48,153 nucleotides of DNA from CAWJEL01 sp964647255 (lineage in GTDB: Bacteria > Chloroflexota > Anaerolineae > CG2-30-64-16), in assembly GCA_964647255.1 (NCBI GenBank), contig CAZYGI010000025.1:1-48153 (forward strand). Reading direction: 5' to 3'. How positions within the stretch are numbered: the first letter of the stretch is position 1; every line of letters begins with the position of its first letter. The notes under the pieces were generated by a model. The model was not told the DNA's origin. It worked only from the letters and a program-made list of their open reading frames with translations, and searched no databases. Made by a program: the position numbers and the translations under genes. Positions 8,640 through 15,011 of the stretch are shown here, piece after piece.

Positions 8640-9668
8640 GCGCGCCCGCCACCGTGCGCGCACCTGGCCCAGGGACGTGCCGTGCGCCGCCAGCGCGACG
8701 ACGCCGGACCCGCTCAACGTCAGGTAGTTGATCGCGTGCCACACCAGTGCGAAGCCGATCGCCGCATCCTTGCTGAAACCAAACGGCTGGAGCGCGACCC
8801 AAACCAGGGCGTGAAATATCCCGACGTAACCGGGTGTGCTCGGCAGCAGCATCCCAACGGTCGTCACCACGACGGCGAAGATCATCGCGGTGACGGGCGC
8901 CTGCAGGTGCACGGCCTGCGCGGCCGACCAGGCCATAAACGTGACGCCGACCCACCCGAGGAAGGAAAGGCCGATCAACAGCAGGCCCAGCCGGCCCCGC
9001 AGCGCCGCAAACCCGTCAATCAGATGTTCGAGCGCCGCGTACAGGCCCGGCCGATCCAGGAACCGGATGCGGCCCAGGAGCGCATGCGCCCACCGCATCG
9101 CCCGCTCCTTCCAGAAGGAGAGCACCACCATGCCCGCGGCCGCCACCAGCGCCGCCACGCCGAGCGCCTGCGCGCCGTGCAGCATGTCCGGCGGCAGCGT
9201 GACAAAGGGGAGCAGCGCCACCAGGATCACCAGCAGCGTGAGGATATCCAGCAGCCGCTCGACCACAATCGTGGACAAGGTCCGCGCTGCGCTCACCGGC
9301 TGCTCTCCCACCAACAGCACCAGACGGATCAGCTCGCCGGCCCGGCCGGGCAGCACGTTGTTCCCCAGATATCCCGCACACATCGCCGTGAAGACCGACC
9401 AGTACGGCAGGCGATACTCCGGCAGGAACATCAATTGCCACCGCCAGCCCTTGAGGAACAGCAGCACGACGGTGATCAACACGCACGGGATCAACCACCA
9501 GTAATTGGCCGCGCGCAACTGGCGGCCGAGCGCGGCCCAATCCAGCCCACGCAAGGCCAACACCAGGAAACCCAGGGTGATGACGATCTCGATAATGCGC
9601 TGGATGGTTGCACGGCGTCGCGCAGGTGCGTTAGGCGGCTGCGGCGCAGTTTCAGTGGATGTGGACAA
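8619..9668 (-). CDS. lysylphosphatidylglycerol synthase TM-domain / AglD-like flippase-family membrane protein
   Basis: A 349-aa polytopic membrane protein of the UPF0104 / LPG_synthase_TM family. The family includes the flippase half of MprF and AglD-like proteins linked to lipid-linked sugar transfer. Several hydrophobic helices are visible, with family hallmarks KGWRWQLMF, GYLGNNVLPGRAGELIR and STIVVERLLD, and the C-terminal LPSTPGYVGIFHALV. The start appears to be TTG (9666-9668) with GGAAGAG about 7-8 nt upstream. A promoter lies at 9711-9740, so this is probably the first gene of the glycan operon. Its last codons and stop are made from an 8-bp repeat array. A function in moving a lipid-linked intermediate is inferred from context. 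Confidence 0.87.
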   Translation of the reverse strand: MSTSTETAPQPPNAPARRRATIQRIIEIVITLGFLVLALRGLDWAALGRQLRAANYWWLIPCVLITVVLLFLKGWRWQLMFLPEYRLPYWSVFTAMCAGYLGNNVLPGRAGELIRLVLLVGEQPVSAARTLSTIVVERLLDILTLLVILVALLPFVTLPPDMLHGAQALGVAALVAAAGMVVLSFWKERAMRWAHALLGRIRFLDRPGLYAALEHLIDGFAALRGRLGLLLIGLSFLGWVGVTFMAWSAAQAVHLQAPVTAMIFAVVVTTVGMLLPSTPGYVGIFHALVWVALQPFGFSKDAAIGFALVWHAINYLTLSGSGVVALAAHGTSLGQVRARWRARGDTGTR

Positions 9669-9710
9669 TGCTCAACTCTTCCGAAAGACACTCATTGCTA
9701 AGGATAGTCC

Positions 9711-9740
9711 ATTATAGCATCCGGCGAAGCAACCCGCCAA
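9711..9740 (-). promoter_or_regulatory. sigma70-type promoter for the glycan operon
   Basis: On the minus strand TTGGCG (9735-9740) is followed after 18 bp by TATAAT (9711-9716), preceded by TGC to give an extended -10. It is correctly placed about 43 bp upstream of the flippase-like gene. Confidence 0.75.
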
Positions 9741-9799
9741 AGAAGAGGATGGGGATTCGCAATGACGACGGGCGTGGGAAGGCTCGAAACCCGGCCGTT

Positions 9800-11389
9800 C
9801 TAGCGCGAACGCGGGAAGGTAGGCGGCGGATAGTTCGGCAACACCCACATGATCTTGCCGGCAGCAGGCGGTGGGGCCAGGACGTAAATCTCCGTCCACT
9901 GGTGCCAGGAGATGTAATCGTCGTCGGAGTAGCCCAGGTCAATCCACTTGCCTTTAACGCCGCCGCCGGTGTCGGCGGCCATGCCGACGCCGTAACCCGG
10001 CACGTAAAGCCAGCTCAGCAGGGGGATGACCGTCGGATCAACCGCAATCAGCCCTTTCTTGAGCGGCAGGCCGATGCGGGTGCGGCCGTACCAGGGCGCG
10101 CTCCTGGGCGTGCCAGCGCGAGCGGGCGAATAGGAGTTGGTGTACACGCGCAGCTTGCGCCAGTACGTCTTCGTGCCCTCAGGCGTTTCCACCGTCCGCA
10201 TGACGATCATGCGGCCGTAGGCGACGATGCGGGTGACGGGCTGCGCGGCGACCCACTCATCCACCAGGTTCCGGCCGACCTCTTTGCCATCTTCGTAGAC
10301 CACCTTGAACCGCTTGCGATGCTCGCCGTTTTCGCCCGCCTGAGCCAGCCGCTGCTGGTCAATCTCCAGGGCATCATCCGGGACCATCCGCGATTCATAC
10401 GGGATCGGCTTACTCTCGACCAGGGTGACTTCGGACACCCGCACGACGCGAATCTGCTGCTGATCCACCACCGGCTGATCGAGCGGCGGCGTCACCCGGT
10501 CGTTGCCGACCACGGGGATCCCCAGATCCAGCAGAGTTCCGCCCACGGTTTTGCCGCGCGTGCGCGTGTGCGTGGTCCGGCCGTCGGCAGTGACGAACAC
10601 CGGCTTCGACCGCTCGATCTCGACGCGCACCCCCGCCGTCACCGCGGCGCCGGGGCTCGGCCGCACAGTGTCGCCCAGGTAGACCATCACCCCTTCGCGC
10701 AGCAACGCCTCACCGATCGTTGGCGCGGTGGTGAAGATCGTGTACGGCACGCTTCCGTCGTCAATGGTGACGGGCACCGCGCGGACGACGCTCACCCGCA
10801 GCGGCGGCGGCGCCGCACCGACCCAGGAACGCGGGCGCGCGAAGCGGGGCCGTGCGGTGGGCAGCGAGGCGGTTGGAAGCGGGGTGGATGCGTTGACCCG
10901 CGTCACGGCGCCCTCCGCCCCATCCAGCCAAAGTTCGTCATGCTCGGCCAGGCGCACGCCGGCCGCCGCCGCCAGCTCCCCGAACGTGCCGGCCTGGACG
11001 TAGGCCTGGCGGAGCGCGCCGTCCGCCTCCACCCAACCCAGGCGGGCGCGCTGCACCGTCACCGCCACACCCGGCGTGATCGGCGCGTCCAGCGATGGCG
11101 CCAGCCGATCTTCGGGGCGCAGCGTGATGTCGAGATCGGCCAACAGCCCGCGCACATCCGGCCGCGTGGTGCGCACTGTCTCCGATCGGCCATCTACCGT
11201 CACGCTGACCGGGACGCCAGCGTGCATGAAGAGCCAGAGCGCGCCCGCGGCACTGCCCAGGAAGATGAGCGCAGCCGCGAGCCAGGCCCACGCCGCGCCC
11301 GACCGTCCGGTGGGCCGGGATGACGCCGGCGGCGTGGCAGACTGCCGTTCAGCGGAGGCGGGAAGGCGCGCGTCAGGTTGATCAGGCAT
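9800..11389 (-). CDS. YabE-like cell-wall protein: DUF348 repeats, G5 domain, 3D domain
   Basis: A 529-aa membrane-anchored wall protein. A single transmembrane helix lies at about residues 33-55. It is followed by ubiquitin-like DUF348 repeats (VSVTVDGRSETVRT near 61, VPVTIDDGSVPYTIF near 206, VFVTADGRTTHTRTR near 264), a G5 domain (about 318-395, ending VTRIVAYG) and a C-terminal 3D domain (about 412-490). The catalytic-type aspartates of the 3D domain are visible in VDPTVIPL, AADTGG and KWIDLG. The same architecture occurs in YabE/resuscitation-promoting-factor-like proteins, and 3D domains are lytic-transglycosylase-like, so peptidoglycan remodelling is likely. I prefer the ATG at 11389; a TTG two codons upstream is possible. 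A TTGCCC-17-TATGAT promoter lies only 15 nt upstream, so the mRNA leader is very short. Confidence 0.85.
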   Translation of the reverse strand: MPDQPDARLPASAERQSATPPASSRPTGRSGAAWAWLAAALIFLGSAAGALWLFMHAGVPVSVTVDGRSETVRTTRPDVRGLLADLDITLRPEDRLAPSLDAPITPGVAVTVQRARLGWVEADGALRQAYVQAGTFGELAAAAGVRLAEHDELWLDGAEGAVTRVNASTPLPTASLPTARPRFARPRSWVGAAPPPLRVSVVRAVPVTIDDGSVPYTIFTTAPTIGEALLREGVMVYLGDTVRPSPGAAVTAGVRVEIERSKPVFVTADGRTTHTRTRGKTVGGTLLDLGIPVVGNDRVTPPLDQPVVDQQQIRVVRVSEVTLVESKPIPYESRMVPDDALEIDQQRLAQAGENGEHRKRFKVVYEDGKEVGRNLVDEWVAAQPVTRIVAYGRMIVMRTVETPEGTKTYWRKLRVYTNSYSPARAGTPRSAPWYGRTRIGLPLKKGLIAVDPTVIPLLSWLYVPGYGVGMAADTGGGVKGKWIDLGYSDDDYISWHQWTEIYVLAPPPAAGKIMWVLPNYPPPTFPRSR

Positions 11390-11404
11390 ACTCAAAGTGG
11401 CGAA

Positions 11405-11433
11405 ATCATACTTGAGGACAGGCGGATGGGCAA
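11405..11433 (-). promoter_or_regulatory. sigma70-type promoter for the 3D-domain gene
   Basis: Minus strand TTGCCC (11428-11433), 17 bp, TATGAT (11405-11410). The predicted start of transcription lies within about 10 nt of the start codon. Confidence 0.55.
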
Positions 11434-11446
11434 GAACGGGCGGCCG

Positions 11447-12472
11447 CTACGGCAGATCCACGCCGGCGATCGCGGTTCCACAGTGCGTGCACCTGCCGCC
11501 GCGCAACGCCCGGATTCGCGTGTGGTACCCGTACCGCTCGATGACCAGCGCGCCGCAGCCTGGACAGTGCGTGCTCTCCGTGTCATGGCCGGGGACATTC
11601 CCCACGTAGACGTAGCGCAGGCCGGCTTCCCGGCCCAAGCGCCAGGCGCGCTCCAACGTCTCGGTCGGCGTCGGCGGCGTGTCGCTCATCCTGTACTGCG
11701 GGTAGAACCGGCTGATGTGCCAGGGGACGTCCGGGCCCAGCGCATCGCACAGATAGTGCGAGACCCAGCGCAGCTCCGCGTCGCCGTCGTTGAGGCCAGG
11801 GATCACCAGGGTCGTCACCTCCAGCCAGATGCCGGCGCGCTGCAAGTGCGCCAGGTTCGCCAGCACCGGCTCCAACGCCGCGCCCGATATCTTGTGGTAG
11901 AACTCCCCGCGGCCCGCCTTCAAATCCACGTTGATGCCGTGGATCAAGCCGGCCATCCGCTCGATCAGCTCAGGGGTCATGTAGCCGTTGCTGACGAAGA
12001 CGTTCTTCAGCCCGAGCGCAACCGCCTCCCGCGCGGTGTCGAGCGCGTATTCCGCGAAGATCGTCGGTTCGGTGTAGGTGTACGCGATGGAGGCGCACCC
12101 CGTCCGGGCCGCGGCGCGGGCAATCTGTTGCGGCGTGGCCGGCGCGCCCATCACGGCACCCTGCTCACGGGGCAACTGGGAAATCTCCCAGTTCTGACAG
12201 AACGCGCAGCGGAAGTTACATCCGGCCGTGGCGATGGAAAAGGCCTTGCTGCCGGGCTGAAAATGAAACAGCGGCTTCTTCTCGATCGGGTCCACGTTCT
12301 GCGAGATCGTGCGGTCATAGACCAGTGTGACCAGCGTCCCGTCCCGATTCTCGCGCACGCAGCACGCGCCGAGCCGCCCCGGCGGGATCACGCAGCGATG
12401 GCTGCACAGGTTACACCGCACCCGCAAATCGTCCGGGCCCAACCGTTCCCACAAGATCGCATCGTGTGACAT
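11447..12472 (-). CDS. amrS: AmmeMemoRadiSam-type radical SAM enzyme
   Basis: A 341-aa radical SAM protein related to pyruvate-formate-lyase activases and assigned to the AmmeMemoRadiSam system. The [4Fe-4S]-binding CNFRCAFC motif gives C85, C89 and C92. An N-terminal Cys cluster (CNLCSHRC, C20/23/27) and a C-terminal CPGCG...CTHCG zinc-type pair match this family. Other family features are the conserved QNWEIS and YTYTEPTIF stretches. The start at 12472 is supported by GGAGGG 5 nt upstream; an in-frame extension upstream has no family similarity. The usual partners AMMECR1 and MEMO1 are not in the window. The physiological substrate of the family is unsettled. Confidence 0.88.
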   Translation of the reverse strand: MSHDAILWERLGPDDLRVRCNLCSHRCVIPPGRLGACCVRENRDGTLVTLVYDRTISQNVDPIEKKPLFHFQPGSKAFSIATAGCNFRCAFCQNWEISQLPREQGAVMGAPATPQQIARAAARTGCASIAYTYTEPTIFAEYALDTAREAVALGLKNVFVSNGYMTPELIERMAGLIHGINVDLKAGRGEFYHKISGAALEPVLANLAHLQRAGIWLEVTTLVIPGLNDGDAELRWVSHYLCDALGPDVPWHISRFYPQYRMSDTPPTPTETLERAWRLGREAGLRYVYVGNVPGHDTESTHCPGCGALVIERYGYHTRIRALRGGRCTHCGTAIAGVDLP

Positions 12473-12524
12473 CGCACCCTCCGTCGGGAGTGAAGCGTGG
12501 AACGGGGAGCGGATGGCGTGGGGC

Positions 12525-12553
12525 GTGGAGCGAACACGTGCGCTTCGCTCCAC
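12525..12553. repeat. 10-bp inverted repeat in the amrS upstream region
   Basis: GTGGAGCGAA (12525-12534) and its perfect complement TTCGCTCCAC (12544-12553) flank a 9-nt loop. The surrounding 80 bp is built from GGAG/GGGAGCGGA-like degenerate units. No T-tract follows, so it is more likely a dispersed repeat than a terminator. The rest of the amrS-tRNA gap (12473-12701) shows no gene. Confidence 0.5.
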
Positions 12554-12701
12554 ATTCTCCGTTCTCCGCTCTCCGCCCCCGCGCTACGTCTGCAAACGCC
12601 TTCCGCACACCGGATTCTCCCCCTCCACGCCTGGCAACAACGCCTTCCAGAGACGGATGCGGACGAACAGAAGTGACTTTGAGCTTGTGAGCCCTTGCCG
12701 T

Positions 12702-12730
12702 TTGACCAGCCGCCCGCTATCGTGTATTAT
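12702..12730 (+). promoter_or_regulatory. sigma70 promoter of tRNA-Sec
   Basis: TTGACC (12702-12707), 17 bp spacer, TATTAT (12725-12730). The tRNA begins 7 nt after the -10 box, which fits transcription starting at or next to the mature 5' end. Confidence 0.8.
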
Positions 12731-12737
12731 CGCCCCT

Positions 12738-12833
12738 GGGGGTGGTTCGGTCCCGGTGGGTCGCCCGGTCTTCAAAACCGGTGGCGGGCGCCTCGGAAGC
12801 GTCCGCAGTGGGTTCGACTCCCATCCACTCCCG
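12738..12833 (+). tRNA. selC: tRNA-Sec(TCA), selenocysteine
   Basis: A 96-nt tRNA with the anomalous selenocysteine architecture. It has an 8-bp acceptor stem (GGGGGTGG with CCACTCCC), a 6-bp D stem (CGGTCC with GGGTCG around CGGT), and an anticodon arm CCGGT-CTTCAAA-ACCGG carrying anticodon TCA (12772-12774). A long variable arm and a T-arm with GTTCGACTC follow, and the discriminator is G. The full 3' CCA is not encoded (CCT follows). It reads UGA as selenocysteine, so the genome should encode SelA, SelB and SelD elsewhere; none lies in this window. Confidence 0.95.
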
Positions 12834-12900
12834 CCTCACAGACCTGAGGGGCCTTCGCTCACCCGCAGGTCCGTCCAAGCCACGAAGGAAGGACATCCGA

Positions 12901-13457
12901 TGCCTGCGCGTTTGCCACTTCGCCGCCTTGATCGCCTTGTCATTGTGCTCGCCGCGCTTGCCGGTGCGTTGCTCAGTTTGCTGCTCGGCAACTGGTACTT
13001 CAACCGGGATGATCGCTGGACCCGGATCGTCTCACCGCAGGACGAGAAACCGGTGGAGATCCTGGCCGTGGATCGTGGGCTAAACCTCTACGTGCGGACG
13101 CAGGAAGGCAACATCTATCTTTGCGGCGGCAACTCCTGGCGTGACGTGTGCCACAAAGCAGCAGCGGCGGATGTGCCGGTCGTCTCGACGCCCGCGCAGT
13201 GGCGAACCTGCTCCGGCCCCTTCCCGACCGTGCCTGCTGCGCCCGGCGCCATCGTGGACTCGATCGAGGTCGGCCGATGCCTGGAGGCCACCACCTACAG
13301 CAAACTGGTTGTCCTGGATGACGGCACCCTGTGGCAGTGGCAGCGCACCTTCTCTTGGGTGAATGCCTTCGCTCGCACGACCCTGGTCGTCCTCGGCCTC
13401 GGGATCGGCTTTGCGGCCGGTGGCTTCGCCGTCAAGTTGTGGCGCGCTTTGCGGTAG
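12901..13457 (+). CDS. unrecognised small membrane protein with two terminal helices
   Basis: A 185-aa protein of unknown family. A basic N-terminus (MPARLPLRRLDR) leads into a hydrophobic helix at about residues 13-31, and a second helix lies at about 156-178. The central 120 residues are therefore probably outside the membrane. They contain four cysteines (YLCGG, DVCHK, RTCSG, GRCLE) that could form disulfides, and two short beta-like repeats (ILAVDRGLNLYVRTQEG and LVVLDDGTLWQWQ) resembling single propeller blades. The start is supported by GAAGGAAGGA upstream. It follows the tRNA-Sec by 67 bp and is convergent with the FAH-fold gene, whose stop lies 1 bp away. No function is proposed. Confidence 0.7.
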
Positions 13458-13458
13458 C

Positions 13459-14346
13459 TCAGGGCTTCTCCTCGCGACAGACGTTTCTTAACACCCCAAT
13501 CCCTTCAATCTCAACGGCCACCACATCTCCGTCGTGCAAATAGCGCGGCGGAGTCCGGTGGCGCCCGACGCCCGGCGGGGTGCCGGTCAAAATGACGTCG
13601 CCCGGCAGCAGGGTGAAGGCAGCGGACAAGAATTCGATCAGCATCGGAATGCGGAGGATGAGCTGATCGGTGCTCGACTGTTGCATGATCTCGCCGTTCA
13701 CGGTGCAGCGGATCGGCAGGCCGTGCGGCTCCGGCAGCTCGTCCGCCGTGACGATCCACGGTCCGAGCGGGCAAAACGTGTCGAGCGATTTTCCGCGCAC
13801 CCACTGGCCGTCGCCCTCCTGGAGGTCGCGCGCAGTCACGTCGTTCGCGCACGTGTAGCCGAAGACGTACTCGTACGCCACCTCGGCGCGCACGCGGCGG
13901 GCGGGCCGGCCGATGACGACCGCCAGCTCGGCCTCCCAGTCTATCTTGTCGGAGAGCACCGGGTCCCAGCGGATGTCAGCGCCTGGCCCGATGACCGATG
14001 TGGGATACTTGGCAAACAGGACCGGGCTTTGGGGCACCGGCCGGCCGCCCTCCCGCACGTGATCGAGATAGTTCAGCCCGATGGCGCAGATCTTGGACGG
14101 CGCCACCGGCGCGGCCAGCGTGACAGCCGCCAGCGGCCGGCTAAAGGGCGCCAGATTCGCCGTGGCCAGGTCGTGCGCCAGCCGCGCCCACACCTCCGGC
14201 CCAGCCTCGATCAGCGCACACATGTCGCGGCCGGCGCCGGCCCCGCCCGTCCGCGAGGCCTGCGCCGCGGCCAGATCCACGACCTGCTCGCCCACCAGCG
14301 CGCCGAGGCGCGGCTGCCCCTCGACCCAATATTGTAGTAAGCGCAT
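13459..14346 (-). CDS. fumarylacetoacetate hydrolase (FAH) family protein
   Basis: A 295-aa FAH-superfamily enzyme, a metal-dependent hydrolase, decarboxylase or isomerase of 2-oxo/1,3-dicarbonyl acids. The family core is clear: AIGLNYLDHVREG, SVIGPGADI, the metal-binding DWEAELAVVIG (E-x-E), GYTCANDVTARDLQ, GKSLDTFCPLGPWIV and GDVILTGTPPGVG. I favour the ATG at 14346 because GGGAGG lies 6 nt upstream; a GTG two codons earlier overlaps the upstream stop but leaves no room for a ribosome-binding site. It follows the radical-SAM pair but has no obvious metabolic link to it. The substrate is not determinable; such proteins are often acylpyruvases or ureidoglycolate-lyase-like. Confidence 0.92.
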   Translation of the reverse strand: MRLLQYWVEGQPRLGALVGEQVVDLAAAQASRTGGAGAGRDMCALIEAGPEVWARLAHDLATANLAPFSRPLAAVTLAAPVAPSKICAIGLNYLDHVREGGRPVPQSPVLFAKYPTSVIGPGADIRWDPVLSDKIDWEAELAVVIGRPARRVRAEVAYEYVFGYTCANDVTARDLQEGDGQWVRGKSLDTFCPLGPWIVTADELPEPHGLPIRCTVNGEIMQQSSTDQLILRIPMLIEFLSAAFTLLPGDVILTGTPPGVGRHRTPPRYLHDGDVVAVEIEGIGVLRNVCREEKP

Positions 14347-14348
14347 GC

Positions 14349-15011
14349 TCACCCTCCCAGGAACGCCAACGCCAGCCGGGCAATCCGCCGCGGCGTGGTC
14401 TCGTAGCCCAACTCGGCCAGCAACTCATCCGGCCGGCCAGTGGCGCCCGGCTCAGCGCGCATCGTGACGTCAAACGCCTGGCCGTACGCGCACAGGCCCG
14501 CGTAGCGCAGCGAATGCACCAACGGCCGCAGGTCATAGCGCGTCACATCCTTGCCCTTGCGGCGCTCGCGCCAAGCCTCGGCCTGCGCCAGGAAGGCCTC
14601 CAGCCGGGCGGCGAACGCTTCCGCCGGTTCGTCGGTTTCGATCTCGACCCGGTAGCTTGCGCCGCACACCTGCGATTGGAGCGACGGCAGCTCCCGCGCC
14701 ACCGGCTCGGCCCGCAGCGGCCGGATGCCCGGCGGCAGCGCGGCAGCCAGCCGCGCGGTGAACGCCTCCGGTGCGATCGCCTCATCCAGATAAACATCAG
14801 CCACCTCCGCCTGCCCCGTAAAGCCGACCGGCAGCGCGGCCGCAAACTGCAATCGTGGCTGCGGGTTGAAGCCCTGTGAATAGGCCAGCGGCAGCCCCGC
14901 CCGGCGGATCGCCCGCTCCCAGGCGCGGTGCATGTCCAGATGGCCGACGTACTTCACCGTGTCATCGGTGGCGAATGTCACACGCATGCGTTGGATGTAG
15001 GTTTCAGACAT
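14349..15011 (-). CDS. TIGR03936 / DUF2344 radical-SAM-associated protein
   Basis: A 220-aa protein matching the DUF2344 family that accompanies, or is fused to, TIGR03960 radical SAM proteins. The N-terminal RVTFATDDTVKYVGHLDMHRAWERAIRRAGLPLAYSQGFN region, followed by PRLQFAAALPVGFTG, is diagnostic. The start at 15011 (MSETYIQRMRV) begins where family members begin. The gene overlaps the end of the TIGR03960 gene by 8 bp, so the two are translationally coupled. In other genomes the pair sits near ribosomal-protein and RNase E/G genes and is suspected to modify RNA or a ribosomal component, but the reaction is not established. Confidence 0.9.
   Translation of the reverse strand: MSETYIQRMRVTFATDDTVKYVGHLDMHRAWERAIRRAGLPLAYSQGFNPQPRLQFAAALPVGFTGQAEVADVYLDEAIAPEAFTARLAAALPPGIRPLRAEPVARELPSLQSQVCGASYRVEIETDEPAEAFAARLEAFLAQAEAWRERRKGKDVTRYDLRPLVHSLRYAGLCAYGQAFDVTMRAEPGATGRPDELLAELGYETTPRRIARLALAFLGG

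Noticed and set aside
8593..8955. N-terminal extension of the epimerase gene
   Set aside because: The open frame upstream of 8592 reads an 8-bp tandem repeat and antisense of the flippase-like gene. The NAD-binding loop begins right after the ATG at 8592.
12834..12900. SECIS element next to the tRNA-Sec
   Set aside because: A GACCTG/CAGGTC hairpin exists, but it is not inside a gene after an in-frame UGA, as a bacterial SECIS must be.
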